A stretch of 57,545 bases of DNA from Gammaproteobacteria bacterium (GCA_003599485.1 QZKM01000017.1:1-57545), one strand, 5' to 3'; positions 12,339-22,076 are shown, counted from the stretch's first letter. The notes: generated by a model from the letters alone, not told the origin. Translations and numbers: made by a program.

Positions 12339-13121
12339 TTACCAGACCGGAGCGGAGGCCGGAAGCGGCGGCAGGCCGAAATGCGCGGGATAATCCACCC
12401 CGGCCAGGGTTAAACCCTGGGGTGGGGCCGTTACGCCGCCGAGAGTGCGGTCGCGGCTTTCCAGCACCTCGCGCGCCCAGACGGGTTCGCGCGCGCCGCT
12501 GCCGATTTCCATCAGCACGCCCGCGATGTTGCGCACCATGTGGTGCAAAAAGGCGTTGGCGCTGATCTCCAGCACGACCAATTCGCCGTGACGCGCGATG
12601 TGCAGCCGGTACACCGTGCGCAGCGCATGTTTGGCCTGGCAGGTGACGGCGCGGTAGGCGGAAAAATCGTGTTCGCCGGCAAGATACTGTGCGCCCTGGT
12701 CCATGCGCGCCACGTCGAGCGGCCGGTAACACCAGCTCACGCGTGTATGTCCCACGGCAGGGCGCACGGCGCGGTTCAAGATCACGTAGCGATAATGCCG
12801 CGCAATCGCCGAGAAACGCGCGTGAAACTCGCCGCTCATCGGTTGCGCCCACAGCACGCTCACGTCGTGCGGCAGATACGTGTTTGCGCCGAACACCCAG
12901 GCGCGCGGCGTGCGCGCGGCGCCGGTGTCAAAATGCACCACCTGGCCCAAGGCATGCACGCCGGCATCGGTGCGGCCGGCGCAGATGACGCGCACCGGAT
13001 GGTCGGCCACCCGGCTGAGCGCCTGCTCCACGCAGGCTTGCACGCTGCGTGCGGCGTCCTGTATCTGCCAGCCGCAGAACGCCGCGCCGTCGTATTCCAG
13101 GCCCAGCGCGATTCTCGTCAT
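12339..13121 (-). CDS. truA: tRNA pseudouridine(38-40) synthase
   Basis: Modifies U38-40 in the anticodon arm of several tRNAs. 260 residues from ATG 13121 (MTRIALGLEYDGAAFCGWQ). The catalytic Asp is in CAGRTDAGVHALGQV. ATG overlaps the TGA of the upstream EcfT-like gene by 4 bases. Longer in-frame extensions upstream run into that gene and lack family similarity. Confidence 0.96.
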   Translation of the reverse strand: MTRIALGLEYDGAAFCGWQIQDAARSVQACVEQALSRVADHPVRVICAGRTDAGVHALGQVVHFDTGAARTPRAWVFGANTYLPHDVSVLWAQPMSGEFHARFSAIARHYRYVILNRAVRPAVGHTRVSWCYRPLDVARMDQGAQYLAGEHDFSAYRAVTCQAKHALRTVYRLHIARHGELVVLEISANAFLHHMVRNIAGVLMEIGSGAREPVWAREVLESRDRTLGGVTAPPQGLTLAGVDYPAHFGLPPLPASAPVW

Positions 13122-13939
13122 GGCGTTCCCAGCGCCCAGAATAACGCCGCCGCCAGCAGCAGATAACACCACTGGCGCAGCGGCGGAGCGCCGCAGGCGG
13201 GAATATCCAGCGTGACGCAGGGGGCATTCTCGGCGCGCTGCAGAACATTTTCCCATAGCAGGGAGGCGCGCTGCGCGATACGTGCAAGCCTTGTGCTGTG
13301 CTGAGTCGCTCCCGGCGTCCTGTGCCGGGCAGGATGCCCCAATGTCGCGGGCGGTCGCTCCCGGCCTCCTGCCTCCCGCGACACTAGCACATCCCTGTGC
13401 GTCGCCGGGATGCGCGGGAGCGACCCTCCCGCGACACTAGCACGCCCCTGTGCGTCGTCGGGCGCGGCCGCGTGCACCATCAGGTTTTGCACCTCGGCGA
13501 CGGCCTGCAGGGTGAGCATGACGCGCAGCGCCAGCCGTTCGCGCGCGAAGCCCAGCCGGGCGAGCGGGGCGCTGAACCAGAGCAGTGCGGCGAGTAGCGC
13601 CCCGCGCGCGGTGCTTTGCATGAGCAGGTGCGCGGCGAGCATCAGCAGGATGAGCAGCGCAGCGCGTAACAGGCCGTCTTCCAGGCCTTGCAGCGTGGGT
13701 ACGTTGAGCAGGCCGGGAAACACCGGAACGCCGGGTGTGAAGGCAAGGTGTATCAGTACCAGGGAGATCAGCAGCCAGCGCAGGCGTTTGAGCGCCGTGA
13801 GTCCTGTGCGCAAAGGGACTTCGGCCAGATGATAGAACAGGCCGAGCAGGACGGCGGCAGTGAATGCCTGTACCCATGCGGCGCGCGCGAGCAGAACGCA
13901 CAGCGCCAGAAAACCGGACAGGCGTATTACGGGATGCAC
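13118..13939 (-). CDS. EcfT/CbiQ-like membrane protein carrying palindromic-repeat insertions
   Basis: Several hydrophobic helices (LSGFLALCVLLARAAW, LLISLVLIHLAFTPG and others), then STARGALLAALLWFSAPLARLGF and RLALRVMLTLQAVAEVQNLM, resemble the transmembrane (T) component of energy-coupling-factor transporters. No ATPase or S component is nearby. The best start is GTG 13939; the open frame extends to 14014, but those codons are repeat DNA. Residues between about VHAAAPDD and the LARIAQRASLLWENV helix are encoded by two to three copies of a palindromic element (13306-13465), which adds about 50 polar residues without breaking the frame. A TATAAT (13954-13949) lies just before the start. Family call is moderate; transport substrate is unknown. 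Confidence 0.65.
   Translation of the reverse strand: MHPVIRLSGFLALCVLLARAAWVQAFTAAVLLGLFYHLAEVPLRTGLTALKRLRWLLISLVLIHLAFTPGVPVFPGLLNVPTLQGLEDGLLRAALLILLMLAAHLLMQSTARGALLAALLWFSAPLARLGFARERLALRVMLTLQAVAEVQNLMVHAAAPDDAQGRASVAGGSLPRIPATHRDVLVSREAGGRERPPATLGHPARHRTPGATQHSTRLARIAQRASLLWENVLQRAENAPCVTLDIPACGAPPLRQWCYLLLAAALFWALGTP
13306..13465. repeat. Palindromic element B, copies 1-3 (inside the EcfT-like gene)
   Basis: Copy 1 (from 13306) has the left arm TCGCTCCCGGCGTCCTG but lacks the core. Copy 2 (13355-13423) is complete: left end TCGCTCCCGG, core GACACTAGCAC-ATCCC-TGTGCGTC (hairpin GCACATCCCTGTGC at 13387-13400), right end GGGAGCGA, so its ends are inverted repeats. Copy 3 (about 13424-13465) has the core with GCACGCCCCTGTGC at 13440-13453. 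All lie in one open reading frame. Related copies are at 14084-14142 and 39385-39444. Confidence 0.85.
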
Positions 13940-13955
13940 ACAGAAACCATTATAA

Positions 13956-14036
13956 GGAAGCCCTGATTTATTCAGGGCTTCCGCGCGATGCATGGATGCA
14001 TCGCCATTTTTCAAATACTTGCGTATTTGAAAAATG
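13956..14036. repeat. Three-hairpin element A, copy 1
   Basis: 81 nt made of three perfect stem-loops in a row: GGAAGCCCTGA/TCAGGGCTTCC (13956-13982), GCGATGCA/TGCATCGC around loop TGGA (13985-14004), and CATTTTTCAAATAC/GTATTTGAAAAATG around TTGC (14005-14036). The same architecture with the same 81-nt length and 2-nt spacer is at 23759-23839. The outer sequence TAAGGAAGCCCTGA is echoed inverted at 14149-14161, so a larger composite of about 210 bp (13952-14161) may be the mobile unit. Confidence 0.85.
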
Positions 14037-14083
14037 AAGAAAAGAAAAAATCATATTTTTGCTTTTCGTGCTCTGAGAATTAA

Positions 14084-14142
14084 TCGCTCACGGCATCCTG
14101 CCTTCCGCGACACTAGCACATCCCTGTGCGTCGCAGGATGGA
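14084..14142. repeat. Palindromic element B, copy 4 (intergenic, downstream of fimV)
   Basis: TCGCTCACGGCATCCTGCC begins at 14084 and is followed by the core GACACTAGCACATCCCTGTG (hairpin GCACATCCCTGTGC at 14116-14129) and GTCGCAGGATGG. It matches copy 2 at 13355-13423 nearly base for base through the core, but the right terminal GGGAGCGA is replaced. It fills the gap between element A and the fimV stop. Confidence 0.85.
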
Positions 14143-14158
14143 ATTATTCAGAGCTTCC

Positions 14159-16516
14159 TTAAGCGATCTGCCGCATTAATTCCTGGGCTTCCTTCTTTTG
14201 CGCGGCGTTGCCTTCCTGCATCACCTCATCCAGGATGCTGCGCGCGCCTTCGGCATCACCCATATCAATATAGGCGCGCGCCAGATCAAGCTTGGTTGCG
14301 ACCTCGTCCGTGGTGGTGACGTCGGTATCGAATTCCAGTGCGGTATCGGGCTCTGTGCCCGCATCCGCCTGTGACGTAGTGGCGGGGCCCAAGCCGGAGT
14401 CCATGCTGGTGGCGGTGTCGGCGTGAACGGGCTCTCCACCGAGGTCAAGCTTCGCAAAATCAACTTCCATTTCATCGGCTTGTTCCGGTTTGGCGGATGC
14501 ATCCAACTGCAAGTCGGCCAGATTGTATTCCGCCACGCCTTGCACATCCAGTGCATCGGTGGATTGAGTGCCGGTGTCAAAGTCCAGAGTGAAATCCAGC
14601 GCATTATCGGCGGGTTGCGCGGTGGCCTGTACGGGCGGAGTGGAGAGTGTAGCGGCGGTTTCCGGCGCCGCGGGCAGGGCGACATCAATCTCCGACGCGG
14701 ACGCAATCTCGGTGCTGAAGGCCTCTCCGCCGCCAAACAGCGGGTCGCCGGGGGCAAGGTCTTTGCCCATCGCCGCCACTTTATCCCAGATGGTTGCGCC
14801 CGTGCCGCCCAGCGCCGTGTAGAGTTCTTCGGCGTGAATCAGGAAGGCGCTGCTGTTGCGCGTGAGATGATAAAGTTCCAGCAGCTTGAGCTTGATATCG
14901 TGGCGATCCGGCTGATCGGCGATGGCGCGCTTTAAAATATTTTCTGCTTGCGTGTATTGTTCGTAGGCAATGTACACGTCCGCTTCCGCGATGGGGTCTG
15001 CTGAAGCGGCAGCGGGTTCCTCACTGGACAAGGCGGTTTGCGCGGCCTCAGGTTGCGTGGCGCTTTCCATCAAAGACGTGGCGGCGGGATTGGTGATGGT
15101 AAACGTGCTGCTCTCGGCGGTGATGATGCTGCTGACCTCACGCCGCCGCCGGATGACCTGAATGAGCGCCAGCATCAGCAGCAATGCGCCCCCCGCCATG
15201 CCGAGCGTCATCGGATCGCGGGGCAGGTTATCGAGCAGGCCGCCGGGCGCCGGAGTTTCGGGTTGTATGGTTTCACCGGATTCTGCTGTAGCAGGTTCCT
15301 CACCGGTTGCTTCTGCAGCCATTTGGGCCGGAGATGTTTCCGCGGCGTCAGGTGCAGCCTCCGCGCCCACTTTGGACTGAAGCGCGGCCAGGTTTTCGTC
15401 CTTAAGTGTAATGATGCCCTGCATCATCTCTACCTGTTTTTCCAGGTCCGAGATGCGCGAACGCAATTCTTCATTTTCGAGCTTTGACGATTCCAGCGCT
15501 TCGGTGGTGACGGCCAGTTCTTGCTTGAGGTCGGAGTCCGCCGCTCCCGGAGAGCCGCTCGCACTGTCATTGCCTTGAGCCGCGCCGGCCGCTACCAGCT
15601 TTAAACGGTGATCGGCGCCTGCCGCTTCTCCGGCTTCCGAGTCCGCAGTTCCTTGCGCCGCGCTGGTTGCATCTGTTGCCGCAGTTGCGGCTCCAGCCGC
15701 TGCAGCACGCGCGGACTTGATGTCACTCCAGCGTGCATGTTGCTGCCTGACTTCATGCAGCGCCTCTTGCTGGCTGAGCGCGGCGATCTCGCTCGGGCCG
15801 GGGATGCGCAGCGTGTAACCGGCCTTGAGACCATTGATGTTTTTGTGCAGAAAGGCTTCGGGATTGGCCTTGAGCAGGGCGAGCATCATTTGCTCGGTCG
15901 TGATCGCGCCGTCCGGGCGAAGTTGATTCGCCAGCGTCCACAGGGTATCGGTGCGCTGCACCGGTCCATATTCCGTGCCGGTATAGGTACCCGTGACGCC
16001 GGCCGTTTGCGGTGAGAGACGCGTTTCGGCGGCGGGCGCAGGCTCGCTGACGGAGGTTGGCGGCTCAGCCTGAACAGGCCTGGACGCCACCGCCGGGGCT
16101 TTGATTACGGGCGGCGCGGCGCGCACGAAGGTCGGCGGGTCGAGCAGCACGGTGTACTGCTTGAGCAGACGGCCGTTGGGCCAGTTGACCTCAATCAGAT
16201 AATTGAGAAACGGCTCCTTGATCGGTTCCTGGCTGAACACGCGAATATAGGATTTGCCATCGGACTTTTGCAGTACGCGGAAATAAAGGCTGGTGAGCAG
16301 AAACGGCCGCTCCACCCCCGCCTGCGCGAACGCCTCGCTGGAGGCCAGCGATACGCTGATGTTGTCCTGCTCTTCGGGGCGCACGGCGAGCAGTTCAATT
16401 TCCGCCTCCAGCGGCTGATTGAGGCCGGAGCGCACGTGGATGTCCCCCAGCCCCAGCGCATGGGCGCTTAAGGACGTGACAAGCAAAATCAAACCGAGGG
16501 CCAATCTATGCAGCAT
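14159..16516 (-). CDS. fimV: FimV-family polar hub protein
   Basis: An inner-membrane, peptidoglycan-binding scaffold for type IV pili and polar organisation. 785 residues from ATG 16516, chosen over GTG 16522 because AAAGGGG sits at proper spacing. In order: signal peptide (MLHRLALGLILLVTSLSAHA), the conserved FimV N-terminal domain beginning LGLGDIHVRSGLNQPL, a LysM-type domain near residues 190-240, a coiled coil near 340-385 (LESSKLENEELRSRISDLEK), a membrane helix near 435-455, and an acidic tail ending in the FimV C-terminal helical motif (LDLARAYIDMGDAEGARSIL). The asd-fimV-truA context is classical. Confidence 0.93.
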   Translation of the reverse strand: MLHRLALGLILLVTSLSAHALGLGDIHVRSGLNQPLEAEIELLAVRPEEQDNISVSLASSEAFAQAGVERPFLLTSLYFRVLQKSDGKSYIRVFSQEPIKEPFLNYLIEVNWPNGRLLKQYTVLLDPPTFVRAAPPVIKAPAVASRPVQAEPPTSVSEPAPAAETRLSPQTAGVTGTYTGTEYGPVQRTDTLWTLANQLRPDGAITTEQMMLALLKANPEAFLHKNINGLKAGYTLRIPGPSEIAALSQQEALHEVRQQHARWSDIKSARAAAAGAATAATDATSAAQGTADSEAGEAAGADHRLKLVAAGAAQGNDSASGSPGAADSDLKQELAVTTEALESSKLENEELRSRISDLEKQVEMMQGIITLKDENLAALQSKVGAEAAPDAAETSPAQMAAEATGEEPATAESGETIQPETPAPGGLLDNLPRDPMTLGMAGGALLLMLALIQVIRRRREVSSIITAESSTFTITNPAATSLMESATQPEAAQTALSSEEPAAASADPIAEADVYIAYEQYTQAENILKRAIADQPDRHDIKLKLLELYHLTRNSSAFLIHAEELYTALGGTGATIWDKVAAMGKDLAPGDPLFGGGEAFSTEIASASEIDVALPAAPETAATLSTPPVQATAQPADNALDFTLDFDTGTQSTDALDVQGVAEYNLADLQLDASAKPEQADEMEVDFAKLDLGGEPVHADTATSMDSGLGPATTSQADAGTEPDTALEFDTDVTTTDEVATKLDLARAYIDMGDAEGARSILDEVMQEGNAAQKKEAQELMRQIA

Positions 16517-16615
16517 ATCCACCCCTTTCCGCTTCTGCTCAGCGGGTGCTCTTCAGGTCTTATAGCCCTTTCAGGACTGATAGTTAGCCTGCTAAGCTCC
16601 GAACTACCTTTAAGG

Positions 16616-17644
16616 TTAGCCCATTAAATAGTCTTTTACAAGAATTTCAGCAATCTGGATGCTGTTCAGGGCCGCTCCCTTGCGCACGTTGTCCGACACC
16701 ACCCACAGGTCCAGGCCGCGCGGGTGGGAGATGTCCTCGCGTATGCGTCCGACAAATACCGGGTCGTGCCCCGCGGATTCGGTGACCGCAGTGGGGTAGC
16801 CGCCCGGCTTGCGCTCGTCGTACACCACCACGCCGGGAGCGCGCTCCAGAAGATCATGCGCCTGTTTCGCGCTGATCTTTTTCCTGGTTTCGATGTGCAC
16901 CGCCTCGGAGTGGCCGTAAAACACCGGCACGCGCACCGCGGTGGGGTTCACCTGGATGCTCTCGTCTTCCATGATCTTGTGCGTCTCCCACACCATTTTC
17001 ATTTCTTCCTTGGTGTAGCCGTTGTCCTGAAACACGTCAATCTGCGGCAGCACGTTGAAGGCGATCTGCTTGGGATACACGTGCGGCGGAGACTCCTTGC
17101 CGCTGAGCAGCGCCGCGCTTTGCTCGGCCAGTTCCTCGATCGCCTCCTTGCCGGTGCCGGAGACCGACTGATAGGTGCACACGTTGATGCGTTCGATGCC
17201 TGCCTTATCGTGGATCGGCTTCAGCGCCACCAGCATCTGGATGGTGGAGCAATTCGGATTGGCGATAATGCCGCGCTTTTTATACTGCGCAATCGCATGC
17301 GGATTCACCTCCGGCACCACCAGTGGAATGTCCTTGTCATAGCGGAACTGCGAGGTGTTATCAATCACGATGCAGCCCGCGGCCGCCGCCTTGGGCGCGT
17401 AAATCGCCGACACCTCGGCGCCGGCCGAAAACAGCCCGATCTGCACCTGGGAGAAGTCGAAGGCGGCGAGGTCCTGCACCTTTAAATTTTTACCCTTGAA
17501 CTGCACCAGGCTGCCTGCCGAACGGCTGCTGGCGAGAGGATAGAGATTGCGCACCGGAAAATTGCGCTGCTCCAGTATCTCAATCATGGTCTCGCCCACC
17601 GCGCCGGTGGCGCCGACGACGGCGACGTCAAATAACTTGCTCAT
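16616..17644 (-). CDS. asd: Aspartate-semialdehyde dehydrogenase
   Basis: NADPH-dependent reduction of aspartyl phosphate, the branch point to Lys, Thr and Met. 342 residues. N-terminal nucleotide-binding VVGATGAVGETMIEIL, catalytic cysteine in ANPNCSTIQ. Start ATG 17644. It follows leuB by 25 bases and is followed by a 99-base gap before fimV, in which I see no clear terminator. Confidence 0.97.
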   Translation of the reverse strand: MSKLFDVAVVGATGAVGETMIEILEQRNFPVRNLYPLASSRSAGSLVQFKGKNLKVQDLAAFDFSQVQIGLFSAGAEVSAIYAPKAAAAGCIVIDNTSQFRYDKDIPLVVPEVNPHAIAQYKKRGIIANPNCSTIQMLVALKPIHDKAGIERINVCTYQSVSGTGKEAIEELAEQSAALLSGKESPPHVYPKQIAFNVLPQIDVFQDNGYTKEEMKMVWETHKIMEDESIQVNPTAVRVPVFYGHSEAVHIETRKKISAKQAHDLLERAPGVVVYDERKPGGYPTAVTESAGHDPVFVGRIREDISHPRGLDLWVVSDNVRKGAALNSIQIAEILVKDYLMG

Positions 17645-17669
17645 GCATCACTATCCTGAAAAACAAAAT

Positions 17670-18746
17670 TTAATGTAGCGCGGCAATCACCGCATCGCCC
17701 ATTTCCTTGGCGCCCGCCTTGCGCATGCCTTCGGTGTGGATATCGGCGGTGCGGTAGCCTTGATCCAGCACGCGGCTCACCGCCCGCTCCACGCGCGCGG
17801 CCAGTTCGGCCTGTTGCAAAGTGTAGCGCAACATCATCGCCACCGACAGCAGCGTGGCGAGGGGGTTGGCGACGTTCTTGCCCGCGATGTCAGGCGCCGA
17901 GCCGTGGATCGGTTCGTACATGCCCTTGCCGTTGGCGTCGAGCGAGGCCGAGGGCAGCATGCCGATGGAGCCTGTGAGCATGGAGGCCTCATCGGATAAA
18001 ATATCACCGAACATATTGCCCGTTACCATGACATCAAACTGTTTGGGCGCGCGCACCAACTGCATCGCCGCGTTGTCCACGTACATGTGGGTGAGCGTCA
18101 CATCCGGATAATCCTTGGAGACGCGCGTCATCACCTCGCGCCAGAGTTCGGTGCACTCCAGCACGTTGGCCTTGTCCACCGAGCAGAGCTTCTTGTTGCG
18201 CTTGCGCGCGATATCAAACGCCACGCGCCCGATGCGCTCGATCTCGGATTCGCTGTACACCATGGTATTGAACCCTTCGCGCTCGCTGTTCGGCAATGTG
18301 CGCACGCCGCGCGGCTGGCCGAAGTAAATATCGCCGGTCAGTTCGCGCACAATCATGATGTCGAGCCCGGCGACCACCTCCGGCTTGAGCGTCGAAGCGG
18401 AGGCGAGTTGCGGATACAACACGGCCGGACGCAGGTTGGCGAACAGGTTCAGCTCCTTGCGCAAACCGAGCAAACCCTTTTCAGGGCGCGCGGCAATGTC
18501 GAGCGCTTCCCACTGCGGCCCGCCTACCGCGCCGAGCAACACCGCATCGGCCTGCTTGGCCAGCGCCAGGGTCTTGTCGGGCAGCGGCGTACCCGTGGCG
18601 TCTATCGCCGCGCCGCCCACCAGCGCCTGCTCCATCTCGATGTCAAGGCCGAAGTCGCGGCGCAGACATTCCAGAAGCTTCACCGCCTCGGCGACGATTT
18701 CCACTCCGATGCCATCGCCGGGCAGGACTGCGATTTTTTTTGTCAT
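17670..18746 (-). CDS. leuB: 3-isopropylmalate dehydrogenase
   Basis: NAD-dependent oxidative decarboxylation in leucine synthesis. 358 residues. Start [18 protein letters not shown]; substrate motifs [15 protein letters not shown] and the late [17 protein letters not shown] are intact. The gene lies 3 bases after leuD. Confidence 0.97.
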   Translation of the reverse strand: MTKKIAVLPGDGIGVEIVAEAVKLLECLRRDFGLDIEMEQALVGGAAIDATGTPLPDKTLALAKQADAVLLGAVGGPQWEALDIAARPEKGLLGLRKELNLFANLRPAVLYPQLASASTLKPEVVAGLDIMIVRELTGDIYFGQPRGVRTLPNSEREGFNTMVYSESEIERIGRVAFDIARKRNKKLCSVDKANVLECTELWREVMTRVSKDYPDVTLTHMYVDNAAMQLVRAPKQFDVMVTGNMFGDILSDEASMLTGSIGMLPSASLDANGKGMYEPIHGSAPDIAGKNVANPLATLLSVAMMLRYTLQQAELAARVERAVSRVLDQGYRTADIHTEGMRKAGAKEMGDAVIAALH

Positions 18747-18749
18747 GTC

Positions 18750-19388
18750 TCAGGTAAACAGCCAGGGAGCTTCCATCCGCCGCCGTGCTTCGTAGGCCTT
18801 GATGTCGTCCCTGTGTTGCAGGGTCAGGCCGATGTCGTCCAGGCCGTTTAACAAGCAGTGTTTGCGGAAGGCATCTACTTCAAACGGCAGGATTTCACCC
18901 GAGGGCGTTGTGATGCGTTGCGCGGCCAGGTCAACGATGAGCGCATAGCCCGGCGCGGCCTCGACCTCTTTAAACAGCCGATCCACGACGTTGCCGTCGA
19001 GCACGATGGGCAACAGACCGTTCTTGAAACAGTTGTTGTAAAAAATATCGGCAAAGCCCGGCGCAATCAGCGCGCGGAAACCGTAATCCTGCAACGCCCA
19101 TGGCGCATGCTCGCGCGATGAGCCGCAGCCGAAGTTGCCGCGTGCAAGCAAAATGCCCGCGCCCCTGTAGCGCGGCTGGTTGAGCACGAAATCCGGATTA
19201 AGCGGACGCAGGCTGTTGTCCATGCCCGGCTCGCCGTGATCGAGATAACGCCACTCGTCAAACAGGTTCGGTCCGAAGCCCGTGCGCTTGATGGATTTCA
19301 GGAACTGTTTGGGGATGATGGCGTCGGTGTCCACGTTGGCCCGATCCAGCGGCGCCACGAGTCCCTTTAGTGTAGTAAATTTTTCCAT
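18750..19388 (-). CDS. leuD: 3-isopropylmalate dehydratase small subunit
   Basis: Swivel-domain subunit of isopropylmalate isomerase, partner of LeuC. 212 residues starting [28 protein letters not shown] in family fashion, with the conserved loop [15 protein letters not shown]. The start lies 8 bases after the leuC stop, and the AAGGG used for initiation adjoins the heptanucleotide repeat at the leuC end. Confidence 0.97.
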   Translation of the reverse strand: MEKFTTLKGLVAPLDRANVDTDAIIPKQFLKSIKRTGFGPNLFDEWRYLDHGEPGMDNSLRPLNPDFVLNQPRYRGAGILLARGNFGCGSSREHAPWALQDYGFRALIAPGFADIFYNNCFKNGLLPIVLDGNVVDRLFKEVEAAPGYALIVDLAAQRITTPSGEILPFEVDAFRKHCLLNGLDDIGLTLQHRDDIKAYEARRRMEAPWLFT

Positions 19389-19392
19389 AACC

Positions 19393-19420
19393 CTTGCTAC
19401 TTGCTACTTGTTACTTGTAA
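19393..19420. repeat. Heptanucleotide tandem repeat at the 3' end of leuC
   Basis: Four units on the plus strand: CTTGCTA-CTTGCTA-CTTGTTA-CTTGTAA. Read on the minus strand they encode the last leuC residues LQVTSSK and the TAG stop. The unit is the same as at 8711-8771, where it encodes the accD tail QVASSK. Confidence 0.85.
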
Positions 19421-20818
19421 TTTCGTCACATCCACAAAATGCCCGGCAACCGCCGCAGCGGCGGCCATGGCGGGGCTGACCAGATGCGTGCGCCCGCCCT
19501 GGCCCTGGCGGCCTTCAAAGTTGCGATTCGACGTGGAGGCGCAGCGCTCACCCGGCTCCAGCCGGTCCGCGTTCATGGCGAGACACATGGAGCAGCCCGG
19601 CGCGCGCCACTCGAAGCCCGCCTCGATAAAAATTTTGTCCAGGCTTTCCTTTTCCGCCTGCTGCTTTACCAAGCCGGAGCCCGGCACCACCATCGCAAGC
19701 TTGATGTTCCGCGCCACTTTTTTACCGCGCACAATCTGCGCCGCTGCGCGCAAATCCTCAATGCGCGCGTTGGTGCACGAGCCGATGAAGATTTTGTCGA
19801 GCGCGATGCCGGTGATGGCGGCGCCGGGCTTCAGGCCCATATAGCTCAACGCGCGCTCCATGCCGCCGCGTTTCACGGCGTCTGTTTCCTGCGCCGGATC
19901 GGGTACGCGGCCGTCTATGGTCGTCACCATCTCCGGCGAGGTGCCCCAGGTGACGTGCGGTCTGATCTCGGCGGCGTTGAGGCGCACCTCCTTGTCAAAT
20001 ACCGCATCATCGTCGCTCTTTAGCTCACGCCACGCGGCGACGGCCTGTTTCCACAGCGCGCCCTTCGGCGCATAGGGGCGATCTTTCAGATAGGCGAGGG
20101 TGGTGTCGTCCACCGCCATCATGCCGCAGCGCGCGCCGGCCTCGATGCTCATGTTGCACACCGTCATGCGGCCTTCCATGGACAGTGCGCGGATCGCGCT
20201 GCCCGCGTATTCAATGGCGTAGCCGGTGCCGCCCGCGGTGCCGATTCTGCCGATGATGGCGAGCACGATGTCCTTGGCGGTGATGCCCGGCGCGGGCGCA
20301 CCGTCAACGCGGATGCGCATGTTTTTCGCCTTCTTCTGCAACAGGCACTGCGTGGCGAGCACGTGCTCCACCTCGGAGGTGCCGATGCCCTGCGCAAGCG
20401 CGGCGAACGCGCCGTGGGTCGAGGTGTGCGAATCGCCGCACACCACCGTCATGCCGGGCAGCGTCGCGCCCTGTTCCGGGCCGATCACGTGCACGATGCC
20501 CTGGCGCACGTCGTTCATCTTGAATTCGGTGATGCCGTGTTCCGCGCAGTTCTCATCCAGCGTTTCGATCTGCAGGCGCGAGACCGGGTCGGTAACGCCG
20601 TGCTCCAGGCCTTTAGTCGGCACGTTGTGATCGGGCACGGCGAGGACGCTGGCCGCGCGCCACGGCTTGCGTCCGGCGAGGCGCAGACCCTCAAACGCCT
20701 GCGGCGAGGTCACCTCATGCACCAGATGCCGGTCTATATAGATCAGCGTCGTGCCGTCCGGCTCGGTGCGCACCACGTGCGCGTCCCAGAGCTTGTCGTA
20801 GAGGGTTTTGCCGGTCAT
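19397..20818 (-). CDS. leuC: 3-isopropylmalate dehydratase large subunit
   Basis: Aconitase-family [4Fe-4S] subunit that isomerises 2- to 3-isopropylmalate. 473 residues beginning [16 protein letters not shown]. Cluster cysteines are in [11 protein letters not shown] and GCSMCLAMN. The N-terminal half has [15 protein letters not shown]. The C-terminal QVTSSK is repeat-encoded. It is the first gene of the leuC-leuD-leuB-asd run; a 73-base gap separates it from the MFS gene. Confidence 0.97.
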   Translation of the reverse strand: MTGKTLYDKLWDAHVVRTEPDGTTLIYIDRHLVHEVTSPQAFEGLRLAGRKPWRAASVLAVPDHNVPTKGLEHGVTDPVSRLQIETLDENCAEHGITEFKMNDVRQGIVHVIGPEQGATLPGMTVVCGDSHTSTHGAFAALAQGIGTSEVEHVLATQCLLQKKAKNMRIRVDGAPAPGITAKDIVLAIIGRIGTAGGTGYAIEYAGSAIRALSMEGRMTVCNMSIEAGARCGMMAVDDTTLAYLKDRPYAPKGALWKQAVAAWRELKSDDDAVFDKEVRLNAAEIRPHVTWGTSPEMVTTIDGRVPDPAQETDAVKRGGMERALSYMGLKPGAAITGIALDKIFIGSCTNARIEDLRAAAQIVRGKKVARNIKLAMVVPGSGLVKQQAEKESLDKIFIEAGFEWRAPGCSMCLAMNADRLEPGERCASTSNRNFEGRQGQGGRTHLVSPAMAAAAAVAGHFVDVTKLQVTSSK

Positions 20819-20891
20819 AACGTGTTGCGCATTAATTCAACGGAAAACCCTATATTTTACGCCGATTATGCCTGGTGCGGAATAGCACTTG

Positions 20892-22025
20892 CTAAACATG
20901 CTCGCGCAGCAAGCGCCAGGCGATGAGGAACGCGCCCAGGCTGAGCAGGGCGGCGATGGAGAACGTGAGCGTGGGCCCGGCGGACTCCCACAGATAGCCG
21001 CTGTACAAACTCCCCGCCGCGCCGCCGCCGCCGAAGCTCAGGCTGCTGTAAATGGCCTGTCCGCGATGCTGGTGGCGCCCGGTGAAGAAGCGGTGCACCA
21101 CCTGCATACTGGCGGCATGAAAGGTGCCGAAGGTCGCGGCGTGCAGCGTTTGCGCGAGCACCAGCAGGGTCAGGCTGTCGGGGAACCGGCCGATCAGCAG
21201 CCAGCGCACGGTGGCGAGCGCGAAGCTGGCCATTAAAACCTTGCGCAGCGACACGTGCGCCATGAGCTTCTGCATCAGCAAAAAGACGCCGATCTCGCAT
21301 AGCACGGCGAACGCCCACAGCAAGCCAATCACCGTTTTGCTGTAGCCGTGGTCTACCAGATAAATGGAATAGAACGTGTAATACGGACCGTGGCTGGCTT
21401 GCATCAGAAAGCAGGCGAGCAAAAACAGCGCGATCTCCGGCTTCATGATCGTTTTCAAAAAAGGCGAGGGGTGTTCCGCCGGGCCGCGCACCTCCGATTC
21501 CGGCAGCACCAGGCTGAATACCCAGATGCCGCCCATGAAGATCAGCAAACTCGGCAGCACCCACCACGGCCCGTAGGCGTCTATCACCGGCCCCAGCGCG
21601 CTCACGCTCACGATAAAACCGATGGAGCCCCACAGGCGCACGCGCCCATACGCGCCGGCGCGCTCCCCGAGGTGGCGCATGGTGGTGACTTCCAGCAGCG
21701 GCAGCGAGGCGTTCCAGAAGAAGCTGAACACCAGCATCACGAGGCCGAGCCACCAGAAGCTGACGCCGAAGAACACGCCGGTGAAGGCGGCGATGGTGAG
21801 AAAGGTGGTCAGCCGCACCATGCGCATGCGGCTCTCGCGGTGATCGGCGATCCAGGCCCAGATGTTGGGCGCGACGATGCGCGAGATCATCAAGAGCGAC
21901 ATCAAATGCCCGATGTCCACCGCGCTGTAGCCGACGGACTTGAGATACAGCCCCCAATACGGCACCAGCGTTCCCAGCACGGCGAAATAAAACAGATAGA
22001 AACCCGACAGACGCCAATAGGGCAT
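20892..22025 (-). CDS. MFS transporter, HcaT-like (phenylpropionate-transporter type)
   Basis: 377 residues with about 12 hydrophobic segments. The start MPYWRLSGFYLFYFAVLGTL and the segment VPYWGLYLKSVGYSAVDIG match the MFS_1-like/HcaT group, as do RVRLWGSIGFIVS and the GGGGAAGSLYSGYLW loop near the end. Such proteins are usually named after 3-phenylpropionate transport, but the substrate here is unknown. It lies between aroC and leuC on the same strand. Confidence 0.8.
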   Translation of the reverse strand: MPYWRLSGFYLFYFAVLGTLVPYWGLYLKSVGYSAVDIGHLMSLLMISRIVAPNIWAWIADHRESRMRMVRLTTFLTIAAFTGVFFGVSFWWLGLVMLVFSFFWNASLPLLEVTTMRHLGERAGAYGRVRLWGSIGFIVSVSALGPVIDAYGPWWVLPSLLIFMGGIWVFSLVLPESEVRGPAEHPSPFLKTIMKPEIALFLLACFLMQASHGPYYTFYSIYLVDHGYSKTVIGLLWAFAVLCEIGVFLLMQKLMAHVSLRKVLMASFALATVRWLLIGRFPDSLTLLVLAQTLHAATFGTFHAASMQVVHRFFTGRHQHRGQAIYSSLSFGGGGAAGSLYSGYLWESAGPTLTFSIAALLSLGAFLIAWRLLREHV

Positions 22026-22076
22026 AGAGACAGTTACATGTGGCGAGCTGTAAACGGCCGGAATGGAAGCCGCAGA

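Noticed and set aside
13940-14014. Longer N-terminus of the EcfT-like protein (MKNGDASMHRAEALNK)
   Set aside because: These codons are element A DNA; the hydrophobic protein begins near GTG 13939.
16523-16615. Possible terminator between asd and fimV
   Set aside because: Only a short ACCTT-T-AAGGT repeat is present, with no GC-rich stem and T-run.
20866-22017. Minus-strand 383-codon frame overlapping the MFS gene
   Set aside because: Arg/His/Ala-rich out-of-frame shadow; the MFS frame has all transmembrane helices.
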